This document shows, in pieces, positions 27,375-36,736 of a stretch of 64,000 nt of DNA (positions are counted from its first letter, which is position 1; each line of letters begins with the position of its first letter). The notes beneath the pieces are model-generated. The model did not search any database and was not told the DNA's origin. It was given only the letters and a program-made list of their open reading frames with translations. The stretch comes from Heyndrickxia oleronia. GTDB lineage: Bacteria > Bacillota > Bacilli > Bacillales > Bacillaceae_C. The translations under genes were made by a program, and so were the position numbers. Where the stretch lies: positions 754,001 to 818,000 of the forward strand of contig NZ_CP065424.1 of NCBI RefSeq assembly GCF_017809215.1, read 5' to 3'.

Positions 27375-28067
27375 TTAGACAGTTAAAATATGGTATAGTT
27401 CATCAAGTTTTTGTATTTGATAGGTTGGAATGATATTAGTATCATTTGGTAGTATTTCAGGATTGATCCAGCATGAATCAATACCTGATAAATAGCCTCC
27501 TTTAATATCTGCACTTAAAGAATCTCCTATAATTATTCCCTTTTCTACAGAGAAATTAGGAATTCGAGCAAAGACATAATCGAAAAACTCCTTCTGTGGT
27601 TTTTGGAAACCAATTTCGTCTGATACGAATATTTCCTTAAAAAAAGGATATAAACCAGAATCTTTTAAACGTTTGTGTTGTGTTTCTGAGTCCCCATTCG
27701 TGACAATATACAAATCAAAATGATTATGCAAATGATTAATTAATTCAAAGGCTCCATCAACTAACTGATGTCCTTCTCTAAGGTATTTGCGATATTTGCT
27801 TTCCAATAATGCCCCATCAACTTCACGCCCGTATTCTTTAAATAGTCGTGAATGGCGGGTATTCATTACAGTATCACGATCAATTTTGCCCTCCTCGAAT
27901 AAACGCCAAAGACTTTGATTGATTTTTTTATATTGATCTTTAACTTCAATAGTTAAAGGAAAATCTTGATCTTTAAAGAGCAACCGTAATGCTTCCTCTT
28001 CAGCTGCACTAAAATCTAATAAAGTATTATCCACATCAAATAATAAAGTCTGATATTTTCTCATCAT
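27375..28067 (-). CDS. HAD-family nucleotidase (YjjG/YfnB type)
   Basis: 230 residues. HAD motif I is LLFDVDNTLLDF, motif II is YIVTNGD, motif III is the lysine in FQKPQKEFFDYVF, and motif IV is IIIGDSLSADIKGG. The cap begins directly after motif I (subfamily IA). The DVDNTLLDF start and FQKP motif fit the YjjG group of noncanonical pyrimidine nucleotidases, which dephosphorylate modified or wrong nucleoside monophosphates. Two ATG codons in a row follow GGAGAAGTA. Confidence 0.85.
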   Translation of the reverse strand: MMRKYQTLLFDVDNTLLDFSAAEEEALRLLFKDQDFPLTIEVKDQYKKINQSLWRLFEEGKIDRDTVMNTRHSRLFKEYGREVDGALLESKYRKYLREGHQLVDGAFELINHLHNHFDLYIVTNGDSETQHKRLKDSGLYPFFKEIFVSDEIGFQKPQKEFFDYVFARIPNFSVEKGIIIGDSLSADIKGGYLSGIDSCWINPEILPNDTNIIPTYQIQKLDELYHILTV

Positions 28068-28149
28068 TACTTCTCCATTTCTATGTTGATATAGTCACCT
28101 TAGCTGCAATAAATACTTAATCTATTTTATTATACATTAGATTTCAGAT

Positions 28150-28202
28150 GGGGTCAGACCCCCACTTCTTTAAAGCGGTGAAGTGGTGGGGGTCTGACCC
28201 CC
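28150..28202. repeat. REP-family inverted pair
   Basis: GGGGTCAGACCCCCAC, CTTCTTTAAAGCGGTGAA, GTGGGGGTCTGACCCCC. It lies in the 310-bp region between the divergent HAD gene and the secreted amidase gene. Apart from this pair the region holds only AT-rich promoter-like DNA. Confidence 0.9.
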
Positions 28203-28377
28203 TATCTAAAGTCATGTTTAAATTCCTTTAAATAGTAATTTTGTAATATTTACAATATTTTTACAAAAATGTATGATTATTTTGCGTGTTATTCTGGTTT
28301 TTTAAGGGGGAGGTAGGGAATACACAGGAAGTTTTGTTAGAACGGCAAGAAAGCCTACAATACGAGGAGGAATTTTA

Positions 28378-29094
28378 ATGAAAAAAATTTTATTATCAAG
28401 TATTTTGGCTGTTGGTCTTGTAGTATCTTCTGTTCCAAGTGTATTTGCCGCAAGTGATGATATACCCTACTTAAACGATATCTTACAAATGCAGCCAGAT
28501 GTTACTTCTGATGAGTTATTAGCTGATGTAGAATCTATTGCAAAAGAAACAGGAAATTCGCAGGAAGAAATTTTAGAACAAATTTATCAGGAACTTAAAA
28601 ATGATGCTGATTTGGCGGAAAATGAAAATCGATTAAGTGGTGGTAGTGGTGGAACGGTAGCTGTAGGTACGAGTACGAAGGGGAATTTTTTCTATACAGA
28701 TTCACAAACGGCTTATTTAAATCATGGTCATGTTGGATTGTATTATGCTAGCAGTACTATTGTTGAATCTGTACCGAGTGCTGGAGTTCGTAAAATATCT
28801 ACTTCTAATCGCCTAGTGGATAAAGGTGGAGCTTGTGTAAAATCGGTCACTACTTCTACTGCTAATCGGAATGGTGCAGCGAATTGGGCTTATAGTCAGA
28901 TAGGACAGAAATATTCTTATAACTTTGCTACTAATCGGTCAACCGGTCATAATGGAGCGAAAAACTGCTCTAAATTAATTTGGTCTGCATATAAATTAAA
29001 TGGAAACTTAGATCTAGACAAGGATAAGGGATTAGGAGTGTACCCTCGAGATGTTCGCGATGCTCCTGGTACAAAACTAGTTCGTAATATATAA
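28378..29094 (+). CDS. Secreted permuted papain-like (YiiX/YycO-type) hydrolase
   Basis: 238 residues. Signal peptide with cleavage near SVFAAS; an acidic helical region (residues about 30-85); a GGSGG linker; then a permuted NlpC/P60-like domain. The domain has LNHGHVGLYY (candidate catalytic His) followed later by AKNCSKLIWSAYKLNG (candidate Cys), the order seen in YiiX/YycO proteins rather than in classical NlpC/P60. It probably cuts an amide or ester in the cell envelope; the substrate is unknown. Ribosome site GAGGAGG. Followed by a strong terminator. Confidence 0.78.
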   Translation: MKKILLSSILAVGLVVSSVPSVFAASDDIPYLNDILQMQPDVTSDELLADVESIAKETGNSQEEILEQIYQELKNDADLAENENRLSGGSGGTVAVGTSTKGNFFYTDSQTAYLNHGHVGLYYASSTIVESVPSAGVRKISTSNRLVDKGGACVKSVTTSTANRNGAANWAYSQIGQKYSYNFATNRSTGHNGAKNCSKLIWSAYKLNGNLDLDKDKGLGVYPRDVRDAPGTKLVRNI

Positions 29095-29100
29095 AGACAA

Positions 29101-29140
29101 AAGGCAATAAGTTAGGAAACGAAACTTATTGCCTTTTTCA
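29101..29140 (+). terminator. Rho-independent terminator
   Basis: AAGGCAATAAGTT (29101-29113) and AACTTATTGCCTT with an 8-base loop, then TTTC. Confidence 0.88.
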
Positions 29141-29158
29141 AATAAATAGGGGGCTATA

Positions 29159-30364
29159 ATGAAAAAAACAATCATAATACTATTGATTATCATATTTATC
29201 GCTTTAGTTGGAGGACTCATTTACTTTTTATTTTTTAATAAAAGCAGTAATCAAACACATATGATTGATAAGGAGAGTATTGAGCAAAAGGATTTCTTAG
29301 AGGATAAACAAGCTGTTTTATATTTTTCATCAACGATTGATCAAGATACAGATAATAAAGGGGTAAGTTATGCTGTATTTATTGAGGATAAAGGCAACGC
29401 CGTTGGATATAAAATGAAAAGCTTAGAACTAGGGACAATTGCGAAAAATAAGCATGATATTATGCTGGTCGACAAGAACAAAATTCGGCTCGTCGGAGAA
29501 TCGTATCGAGAGTTTAAGATGAAGCAGGAACAGCATACGGGGGAAAGAACTGGATATTTAGAACAACCAAATTTATATTTTAGTATTTTTAATACGGGTG
29601 TAAACAATGAAAGAGGGATAGATGGATACGACTCAAATGTGTTATTTGGGAATAAGAATGGATTTCAGAAAGGAAACATTCCGCATTATATTTTAGCATC
29701 TGGTGTGGACAATAATGAGGTCATTCTATTAACGAATGATATTGAGAAGGAATATGAATTTCGAAGGGTCTTGTTTACGAATGATGATTTAAAGGTGCAG
29801 GACATTGTCCAGTTAAAAAATGAAGAAGGCTTGGACTATGCAAATTTATCCCCTATTGTAGCTGACGAAAATTATTATTATATTGTTCTTAGTGAATTTA
29901 TTAATGATACTAATGAGAACACTGTACTTTTCCGGATCAATAAAGAAACATTGGATCAAGAAAAAGTAAATTTGGCTACATATCGAAATAATAATAATTT
30001 ATATGCAACGGTGCCGTTTAATCCGAAAAATTCTGCTTATGTATATGGTAATGAATTTTACTATATAAATGGACTGGGAGAGGTTTTTTCCTTTGACGCA
30101 AAGACGCATAAGGTGAAAATAAAATTTAACATTACAAACGCCTCAAAAGATGGGATAAGGCATAATGAAGGAACCTATTTCGAAGATGGTCAATTGTATG
30201 TAATGAGATATAATGAAAAACGAGAAAATCACTATTATATAGAACAATATTCTCTAAACACCGGAGAAAAAATAAAGGAAATTAAGATTAATGGATTAGA
30301 AGAAATCCTATCATCAGTAAAAGGAAAAACCATTCATGCTTATGATTTTAAGATGTTAAAGTAG
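29159..30364 (+). CDS. Membrane-anchored protein of unknown function
   Basis: 401 residues. One N-terminal helix (about residues 3-27: IIILLIIIFIALVGGLIYFL), then an extracellular domain rich in beta strands. Recurring short units such as YGNEFYYINGLGEVFSFDAKT and DGQLYVMRYNEK look like blades of a beta-propeller. I recognise no family or catalytic motif. The ribosome site GGGGG is close to ATG 29159. It sits behind a secreted hydrolase but is separated from it by a terminator. Its stop is one base before a REP element. Confidence 0.7.
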   Translation: MKKTIIILLIIIFIALVGGLIYFLFFNKSSNQTHMIDKESIEQKDFLEDKQAVLYFSSTIDQDTDNKGVSYAVFIEDKGNAVGYKMKSLELGTIAKNKHDIMLVDKNKIRLVGESYREFKMKQEQHTGERTGYLEQPNLYFSIFNTGVNNERGIDGYDSNVLFGNKNGFQKGNIPHYILASGVDNNEVILLTNDIEKEYEFRRVLFTNDDLKVQDIVQLKNEEGLDYANLSPIVADENYYYIVLSEFINDTNENTVLFRINKETLDQEKVNLATYRNNNNLYATVPFNPKNSAYVYGNEFYYINGLGEVFSFDAKTHKVKIKFNITNASKDGIRHNEGTYFEDGQLYVMRYNEKRENHYYIEQYSLNTGEKIKEIKINGLEEILSSVKGKTIHAYDFKMLK

Positions 30365-30365
30365 T

Positions 30366-30417
30366 GGGGGTCAGACCCCCACTACTTTACAGCGGTAATG
30401 GAATGGGGACTGTCCCC
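30366..30417. repeat. REP half element next to a variant core
   Basis: GGGGGTCAGACCCCC with ACTACTTTACAGCGG (30366-30395), then GGGGACTGTCCCC (30405-30417). The second palindrome has the same arm length but a different centre (ACTGT). Confidence 0.8.
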
Positions 30418-30535
30418 TCGGTTTGAGGGTGAATTGAACGAGGGTAAATGGTGTTGGGTTCGTCTTTTGTACAAGTAGGATTTGTTGACTTAGAAGGTAA
30501 AACATACAATAAACAAGCGAGTGGGGAAGGGGATT

Positions 30536-31405
30536 ATGGCTAATTATTTAGCAATCGATATTGGTGGTACCTTTATTAAATATGCATTCATGGATGATAA
30601 AAAGGGCTTGTATGGTCATCAGCAAATAGAAACGAAGGAAAATATCGATGATGCGATTCTTAAACAAATTGAAGCAATCATAGCATCATCACTTCAGCAT
30701 ACATCTATTCATGGTGTAGGAATCAGTACTGCAGGAATTGTTGATCGGGTGAAGGGAGAAATCATCTACGCTGGTCCTACAATTAAGCATTATAGAGGCA
30801 CTGAATTTAAGCGTAGACTTTTTGAAATTTTTCAGCTCCCTGTGCATGTAGAAAATGATGTAAACGCTGCGCTTCTAGGGGAAATTTGGCAGGGAGCTGC
30901 AAAAAAACAAAATCAAGTATATTGTATAACTTTAGGAACTGGGATTGGTGGTGCATATTTTCATCATCACATCATTGATGGCTTTCATCACCAGGCAAAT
31001 TCTGTCGGATATTTATTATTCGATCCGATGACAAAAACAAATTATGAAATGAGAGCGTCCACTTCTGCTTTAAATAAAGGAATAAAAGAGGAATTTGGTG
31101 AAGGAGTATCTACGAAAGAAGTGTTCACTAGAGCTAAACAAGGAGATGTTCTATGTGTCTCCATTATAGAAGATTGGAGCAAGGAAGTAGCCAAGGGTTT
31201 AGCACAAATCATTTTATTAATTGATCCTAAGTGCATTTTAATTGGAGGAGGAATCTCTCGCCAAGGTGACTATTTATTACACCATATACAAAAACAACTT
31301 CACCTATTTTTACCTGATGATTTTCTGAAAACTGAGCTCAAAACTGCGCAGCTCTACAATGATGCTGCATTATATGGTGCGGTTTATCCGTTTTTTAAAG
31401 AGTAA
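30536..31405 (+). CDS. ROK family sugar kinase-like protein
   Basis: 289 residues from ATG 30536, with GGGGAAGGGG upstream. It has the ASKHA phosphate loop LAIDIGGTFIKYA, HVENDVNAALLGEIW (catalytic Asp) and TLGTGIGGAYFHHHIIDG, followed by the adenosine motif LIGGGISRQG. The Zn-binding CxCGxxGCxE motif of many ROK proteins is missing, and it has no N-terminal DNA-binding domain, so a small sugar kinase (glucokinase or fructokinase-like) is the best guess. Confidence 0.82.
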   Translation: MANYLAIDIGGTFIKYAFMDDKKGLYGHQQIETKENIDDAILKQIEAIIASSLQHTSIHGVGISTAGIVDRVKGEIIYAGPTIKHYRGTEFKRRLFEIFQLPVHVENDVNAALLGEIWQGAAKKQNQVYCITLGTGIGGAYFHHHIIDGFHHQANSVGYLLFDPMTKTNYEMRASTSALNKGIKEEFGEGVSTKEVFTRAKQGDVLCVSIIEDWSKEVAKGLAQIILLIDPKCILIGGGISRQGDYLLHHIQKQLHLFLPDDFLKTELKTAQLYNDAALYGAVYPFFKE

Positions 31406-31407
31406 TA

Positions 31408-31437
31408 GGGGGTCTGACCCCCACTCCGTTAAAGCGG
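31408..31437. repeat. REP half element
   Basis: GGGGGTCTGACCCCC followed by ACTCCGTTAAAGCGG, two bases after the ROK stop. The remaining ~250 bp up to 31688 are AT-rich leader or promoter DNA; a TTGACG near 31615 is a possible -35. Confidence 0.8.
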
Positions 31438-31687
31438 TGAAGCAATGCTTCTCCACCAGATTGGTGAGTGTTTCACTAGATTGTCCACATTTAATTAGGG
31501 GAATAATTTGTAATTTCTTTTATAAAAAAACTTCATATTTCCACGTTGTAATCTTCAAATTTCACCGTCATCCTCTTTCTATTAAATTTTTTTGTAAAAA
31601 AGTCTATTGTTTTGTTGACGTTACTTGAATGTCAAACGATTTTATCCACAAACTAAACAAAATAGGAACGCTTTATAGGAGGTAGCT

Positions 31688-33280
31688 ATGAAAGCAAGTG
31701 ATGTTCTTGTTCAATGTTTAGAAAATGAAGGGGTAGAATATGTTTTTGGTATTCCAGGGAAAGAAACTTTGGATATCGTTGATTCCTTAGCAAGGTCAAC
31801 CAAAATTAAATTTATCAATGTACGTCATGAGCAAGGTGCTGCCTTTATGGCGGATGTTTACGGGAGATTATCTGGAAAAGCTGGGGTCTGCTTGGCAACC
31901 CTGGGACCTGGCGCAACCAATTTATTGACCGGGATCTCTAGTGCAAATCTGGATCATTCTCCTGTTGTTGCATTAACAGGACAAGCTCCTTTTGAAAGAC
32001 AGCATAGTGAATCTCATCAGTATGTAGACATTGTAAAAATATTTGAGCCTATAACAAAATGGTCCACCCAAATCAAAGAGTCCCAATCCATCCCTACCAC
32101 CATTAGGAAGGCATTTAATATTGCAAACATGACAAAGCCGGGTTCTGTTGTGATTGAGCTTCCTGAGCACTTGGCTACACAGGAGATCCCGAACAAGCCA
32201 CTACCTGTAAAAATGATTCCTCCAACCATCCCAATTAATGAGATATTTCAAGATGCATTGGCTGTGATACGAAAATATAAAAAGCCGTTTATTTTGATAG
32301 GCAACGGGGTAGTAAGAGAACAAGCTGCAAATGAGCTACTAACGTTTATTGATGCTTTACAATCACCTGCTGCTCATAGTTTTATGGCAAAAGGAGTCTT
32401 GGCAAAAAAACACCCGCAAAATTTCTTTACGTTTGGATTTAGTGAGCAGGATCTTGTTTTACAAGGAATTGAGGAGGCAGATCTCTTAATTGTCATTGGT
32501 TTTGATTTTGTAGAAGCACTTCCAAAGGAGTGGAATAAAAAGAAGCTCCCTGTTCTACATATTGATTCAATGCCTGCAGAAAATAATGAATATTATCCAG
32601 TGGAAGTGGAATTAATCGGAAGTATTAAGCACATATTGCAGCAATTGAACCAGTTTAATATCGAAAAAAAGGCATGGGAACCTTTTGGAAACTTACGGGA
32701 AAAAATTAAACAATCCTATTACATTGGTCAGAAAATATCTCAAGTCTCTCCATTATTAACAATTGAAAATATGTTGGCGGTTATTGAGGCACAATGTGTG
32801 GAGAATACAATTGTTATTTCTGATGTTGGTTCACATAAAATATCAATTGCTCGAACCTATCAGCCGAAGCAACCAAATCGATTAATTCTTTCAAATGGAC
32901 TTGCTTCCATGGGCATTGCTATACCAGGTTCTATTGGAGCGAAATTAGCTTGCCCTAACGATCCCGTAATTTGTATTACAGGGGATGGAGGGGCATTAAT
33001 GAATATGTCTGAAATTGAAACTGCGAAACGGTTAGGTCTTTCTTTCATCATCATCATTCTTAACGATTCTATATTGAAATTGGAACAGGTGATGATGAAT
33101 AAAAAGTTTGGTGAGAGCTTTGGGGTATCCTTTAGTAATCCGGATTTTGCCCAGCTTGCAGAAAGTTTCGGAGTGAAAGGGAAAAAAATAACAACTTTCA
33201 AGGATTTTGAAGAAAGCTTGAAAAAAGTCATTGAATCGCCAGAGGAGTTATGTTTATTTGATGTTTGCGTAAATAATTAG
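31688..33280 (+). CDS. Acetolactate synthase-like thiamine-diphosphate enzyme
   Basis: 530 residues. N-terminal PYR domain with FGIPGKETLDI and the activating Glu in NVRHEQGAAFMADVYGR; central domain; C-terminal PP domain with the ThDP/Mg motif GDGGALMNMSEIE ... IIILND. The family condenses two pyruvates (or pyruvate and 2-oxobutyrate). It is shorter than AlsS (about 570) and has no small regulatory subunit gene nearby, so it may be a catabolic acetolactate synthase or another carboligase. AGGAGGTAG precedes ATG 31688. Confidence 0.82.
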   Translation: MKASDVLVQCLENEGVEYVFGIPGKETLDIVDSLARSTKIKFINVRHEQGAAFMADVYGRLSGKAGVCLATLGPGATNLLTGISSANLDHSPVVALTGQAPFERQHSESHQYVDIVKIFEPITKWSTQIKESQSIPTTIRKAFNIANMTKPGSVVIELPEHLATQEIPNKPLPVKMIPPTIPINEIFQDALAVIRKYKKPFILIGNGVVREQAANELLTFIDALQSPAAHSFMAKGVLAKKHPQNFFTFGFSEQDLVLQGIEEADLLIVIGFDFVEALPKEWNKKKLPVLHIDSMPAENNEYYPVEVELIGSIKHILQQLNQFNIEKKAWEPFGNLREKIKQSYYIGQKISQVSPLLTIENMLAVIEAQCVENTIVISDVGSHKISIARTYQPKQPNRLILSNGLASMGIAIPGSIGAKLACPNDPVICITGDGGALMNMSEIETAKRLGLSFIIIILNDSILKLEQVMMNKKFGESFGVSFSNPDFAQLAESFGVKGKKITTFKDFEESLKKVIESPEELCLFDVCVNN

Positions 33281-33882
33281 GACGAGGGGTCAGACCCCCA
33301 CTTCTTTAAAGCGTTAAAGTTTAAATCATTGAGTTCGGAAATTTTTTCACCATAAATTAACCCAATCTCCATCCATAACCAACTATATAAGAAAGAAAAA
33401 ATGAAGATACAAATGCCAGTATAAATAGACATAATATGAGAAATGGCGGGTCCGAGAACGGGGAAATTAAACACATATAGTAGTAAACAAATGCCAATAG
33501 TTAAGGAACATGCGCCAAAGAAGATGATGCTTAATCGTTTGGCAAAGAGATTAAAAGCAATTCCCAAACCAAGTCCTAATAATCCGGTGGTAAAAGGGAA
33601 AATGACAAGTTCACTGGGCTGAAGGAATAGAAGTAATAAATTGGTAAATAAATATGTCCACCATCCAAAAGGGATGTTGAGCATGGAACAAAAAAGAATG
33701 GGAGCTGTTGCGAAAGGGCTAATAAAATAACCGACTCCTGGTATAAAACCACCAGCAGATTGCAATATTGAAGTAATGATGGAAAATAGAGAAATTAATA
33801 GAAACTGCTTAAGCTTAGATACGCGTCGGTAAGCAGTTTGATAAACTTGCAGCATATCATTCACTTTAGAAAAAAAATACAC
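33277..33882 (-). CDS. Multi-pass membrane protein of unknown function
   Basis: 201 residues from GTG 33882, with GAGGTG seven bases upstream. Five or six hydrophobic helices (for example LLISLFSIITSILQSAGGFI, then FGACSLTIGICLLLYVF). The glycine-rich SAGGFIPGVGYFISPFATAP could form a substrate or channel loop, but I cannot assign a family. The last residues (KKWGSDPSS) are read through a REP element, and the stop overlaps the end of the convergent acetolactate synthase-like gene. Confidence 0.65.
   Translation of the reverse strand: MYFFSKVNDMLQVYQTAYRRVSKLKQFLLISLFSIITSILQSAGGFIPGVGYFISPFATAPILFCSMLNIPFGWWTYLFTNLLLLFLQPSELVIFPFTTGLLGLGLGIAFNLFAKRLSIIFFGACSLTIGICLLLYVFNFPVLGPAISHIMSIYTGICIFIFSFLYSWLWMEIGLIYGEKISELNDLNFNALKKWGSDPSS
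33286..33318. repeat. REP half element inside the end of a minus-strand gene
   Basis: GGGGTCAGACCCCCAC with TTCTTTAAAGCGTTAAAG. It sits where two convergent genes meet: five bases after one stop and within the last codons of the other. Confidence 0.88.
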
Positions 33883-34023
33883 ATTAACACACCTCGTTTA
33901 CATATTTAATTCAATCTTTCCATGTTTTCAAGTGACCTGATCAGATATGTAAACTAGTTGCAACAGCTACTTATGTGAAAACACTACTATAGTATATTAA
34001 CGATTAAAAGTATTTGTGTATGA

Positions 34024-34076
34024 GGGGGTCAGACCCCCACTACTTTAATACGTTAAAACAGTGGGGGTCTGACCCC
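34024..34076. repeat. REP-family inverted pair
   Basis: GGGGGTCAGACCCCCAC, TACTTTAATACGTTAAAACA, GTGGGGGTCTGACCCC. It ends 16 bases before the DUF1275 start codon, so it lies in that gene's leader. Confidence 0.88.
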
Positions 34077-34092
34077 AAAATAGGAGCAGATA

Positions 34093-34812
34093 ATGAAAAA
34101 TAAAAGAAGGATGATTCCATCGTTGTCGTCGAATTCGGTTTTTTTAGGGATTTTGCTGGCGATTGTTGGTGGGTTTTTGGATGCTTATACGTATGTGAGT
34201 AGGGATGGAGTTTTTGCGAATGCTCAGACGGGAAATATGGTTCTTTTGGGAATAAGGGCTGCACAAGGGGAGTGGAAGGAGACGGTGCGATTTATTCCCC
34301 CTATTCTAGCTTTTATTCTCGGTGTTTTAGTGGCTGAAACGGTTAAGATTCCACGCGTACGGGCAATCGTGTATAGTTATCGACGCTTTGTATTAATTTT
34401 GGAATGTATCGTTCTATTCATCGTTGGAGCATTGCCTGAAAGTGTACCCAATATGGTTGTAACCGTATGTATCGCATTTGTCTCATCGATGCAGATTTCC
34501 ACATTTAATAAGCTGGATAAATGGAACTATAATTCGACAGTAACTACAGGAAATCTTCGTACTGCAACACAAGCAGCATACTCAGCAATCGTTGAACGTG
34601 ATCAGGAAGCGAAAAACCAGTTTAAAGAATTCATTTCAATTATTCTTTGTTTCCTCCTTGGTGCATTAACAGGAACATATTTGACTATGCATATAGGGGA
34701 TCGAGCTATTTGGATTGCCTCCGCCCTACTCATTATCTCTATTCTCCTGTATCACAGTCATAAAGGATATTTTAGAAGGAGTAAAAAAGCAATGAAATTG
34801 GATGAAAGATGA
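34093..34812 (+). CDS. DUF1275 (YoaK) family membrane protein
   Basis: 239 residues. About six helices. Family-typical motifs are VGGFLDAYTYV early on, ANAQTGNMVLLG, and later STFNKLDKWNYNSTVTTGNLR. The function of DUF1275 proteins is not established; the conserved polar motifs inside helices suggest transport. AGGAG precedes ATG 34093. The ribosome site is immediately after a REP pair, so hairpin formation could influence translation. Confidence 0.85.
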   Translation: MKNKRRMIPSLSSNSVFLGILLAIVGGFLDAYTYVSRDGVFANAQTGNMVLLGIRAAQGEWKETVRFIPPILAFILGVLVAETVKIPRVRAIVYSYRRFVLILECIVLFIVGALPESVPNMVVTVCIAFVSSMQISTFNKLDKWNYNSTVTTGNLRTATQAAYSAIVERDQEAKNQFKEFISIILCFLLGALTGTYLTMHIGDRAIWIASALLIISILLYHSHKGYFRRSKKAMKLDER

Positions 34813-34890
34813 TCTTAAATTGGATTCGGCAAGTATACTTAATTTATTATTAAAGCTATGTTAAAGAGTAATGTTGATTTTGAATATAAT

Positions 34891-34926
34891 AAAGGGAACT
34901 ACATTATATTTAAAGTTCCCTTTTTC
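34891..34926. terminator. Rho-independent terminator
   Basis: AAAGGGAACT (34891-34900) pairs with AGTTCCCTTT (34914-34923), then more T. Shared by two convergent genes. Confidence 0.85.
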
Positions 34927-34940
34927 TATTTAACCTCCCG

Positions 34941-35480
34941 TTAACAGAAGAACTCGTGTCGAAGAATACTCATTCTTAAACGGTCAACAAATTCACCATT
35001 TCTTAATCTGTCTTGTCTCAATATACCTTCCTCAACGTACCCAATTCTCTTATAAGACTTTATTGCCTTTTCATTATCAACTTCTACTCTTAGCCAAATC
35101 TTGTTAAGGTCTAATTCATTAAAACCCCATTGAAGCATCTCTTTCATTGCGGAGAACCCATAACCTTTACCCCAGTAGGTTTTATCACCTATTGCTACTC
35201 CTAATTCGGCGTGTTTATTGAGTTTATCTATGTTTTTCAAATCTATCCAACCGATATGCATTCCTTCTTCTGTTACGATGGCTTTTTGTTCATATCCGTT
35301 TGTTTTGTTAATGCACATTTTAATCCAACTCTTAGTTTCTTCTTTACTAAAAGGTGGATATTTCTCTGGCATATTTAAATGCTTTGTGACTTCTTTATCA
35401 AGACACCATCGAAAACGGTCATCAACATCATTTAGAGTTAATTCTCTTAAATAGACTTTCGGTAATTCAGTTGTTTTCAT
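34941..35480 (-). CDS. GNAT N-acetyltransferase (RimJ/RimL type)
   Basis: 179 residues. VYLRELTLNDVDDRFRWCLD at the start, ELGVAIGDKTYWGKGYGFSAM as the acetyl-CoA motif, and LRVEVDNEKAIKSYKRIGYVEEG near the end. It is a second RimJ/RimL-type enzyme in this window; the two are only distantly alike. Possible targets are ribosomal or other protein N-termini, or small amines. Ribosome site GGGGGAAAGAG before ATG 35480. Confidence 0.85.
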   Translation of the reverse strand: MKTTELPKVYLRELTLNDVDDRFRWCLDKEVTKHLNMPEKYPPFSKEETKSWIKMCINKTNGYEQKAIVTEEGMHIGWIDLKNIDKLNKHAELGVAIGDKTYWGKGYGFSAMKEMLQWGFNELDLNKIWLRVEVDNEKAIKSYKRIGYVEEGILRQDRLRNGEFVDRLRMSILRHEFFC

Positions 35481-35639
35481 TCTCTTTCCCCCTGTTGGTT
35501 TATTCTATTTTTAAACTTTGTCTATATGGAAAATTCTGATAATCAGAGTTTATCATAGGTAGTATCAGTTGAGAACAAGCAGCTTTTAAAAATCATCTTA
35601 CTAACCGTTGTATCATCATTTCGGTGTTTAATTTGGTCT

Positions 35640-36538
35640 AAAATTGAAACCAACTCAAATAATGGTCGAGGTATTTGGTAGCCACGCCATTAAACCGATT
35701 TAGCCAGACTTTCAAGCGACTGTATTCACAATTTGAATATGGTAAACACCCTGGATTCGCTCCTTACCATCTGAATCAGTAATGCTCAAGTCCTTTTTCT
35801 CTTGCGTAGGTCATAAATGCCCGCCACGCATCTGTACAAAGAATATTGTTAGGAGACAACTTAGAGCCGATTGCTTCTTCCAAACGGGTTTTCACAATCC
35901 GTCCCTGACCAACCACTTTAGAATATGTTATTTTCTGACGGTCTCTTGCTACAAGAACAAAGACTTGTTCCTTGCTAATGCCTCGTTGTGATAATGAGCC
36001 ACCACTTTTACGAGCTTTTCAACCCTCTATTTTCCTTTTTCCCCCTTTCCGAGTACAGAAAATATGTCTCGTCCATTTCAACGATACCTACAAATTGTTC
36101 AAAGTCCATCTCTTTAAATGGTGAAAGGAGTTTGTGTCTCCAATAGAATAATGTTAAATAATGAACCTCTAATAGCTGTAAAGAATAGCCTTCTTATCAT
36201 ACACTGTACAAATTCCAACCATTTGTGTGGCAGGTGAGTACGATAAAGAGGAGTATTCGTCATATCAGTAAAGGTCTTTCCACAATCCTTGCATCGGTAA
36301 CGCTGACGTTCCAATGTTTGACTGCCCATCTTTACGTTATATTTACCGAAACGAATAGCGTTATTAGAATGGCAATGAGAGCAGGTAAATCCATCTTTAT
36401 GCTTTCGTTTGGAACCTCTTTAAATACAGGTTCGCTTCCCGAATAGGATGCCAAAAAGTTTACAAAAAACTCTTTAAGGTGGTATTGGTCTGCCGTACTC
36501 AACTTTTTGATTTCTTGAATGATGTCCTTCAATGCCAT
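35640..36538 (-). pseudogene. IS1595-type (ISXO2-like) transposase remnant
   Basis: Broken by several frameshifts and stops. Pieces on the minus strand, in order: MALKDIIQEIKKLSTADQYH (start 36538); a zinc-ribbon part YRCKDCGKTFTDMTNTPLYR; EMDETYFLYSERGK with the first catalytic Asp; GISKEQVFVLVARDRQK; ILCTDAWRAFMTYAREKGLE with the second Asp; and WLNRFNGVATKYLD near the end. The order matches IS1595-family transposases. Terminal inverted repeats and target duplications could not be identified. It should be inactive. Confidence 0.85.
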
Positions 36539-36572
36539 CCCTTACAACTCGCTCTCGTCTAATTTCATACAT

Positions 36573-36592
36573 TTATTATAGAACAAATGTTC
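36573..36592 (-). promoter_or_regulatory. LexA-like box and -10 before the transposase remnant
   Basis: GAACAAATGTTC (36581-36592) fits the GAAC-N4-GTTC core of the Bacillus SOS box. On the minus strand it runs straight into TATAAT (36573-36578), a -10 hexamer, about 35 bases before the transposase start. The flanking C/G of the full consensus is absent. Confidence 0.4.
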
Positions 36593-36736
36593 TTTGTAAT
36601 TGAATATCAACAGAGTTATTTAACATAGCTATCATTAAAAAGAACAATATAGATCCCAGTCATTTCATTTATATATGAAGATGGTATATTTATTATGAAC
36701 CATAAAATCATCCTTTTTAGTTTTGAGGAGTTGAAA

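Noticed and set aside
31359..31628. An 89-codon ORF overlapping the end of the ROK gene
   Set aside because: It overlaps a real gene in another frame, then runs through a REP half element and AT-rich leader DNA. No ribosome site and no family motif.
32017..33231. Minus-strand ORFs of 65-123 codons inside the acetolactate synthase-like gene
   Set aside because: They mirror the coding strand of a well-supported enzyme and have no independent start signals or motifs.
35782..35991. A 69-codon plus-strand ORF in the insertion-sequence region
   Set aside because: The minus strand of the same stretch reads as the catalytic part of the IS1595-type transposase remnant.
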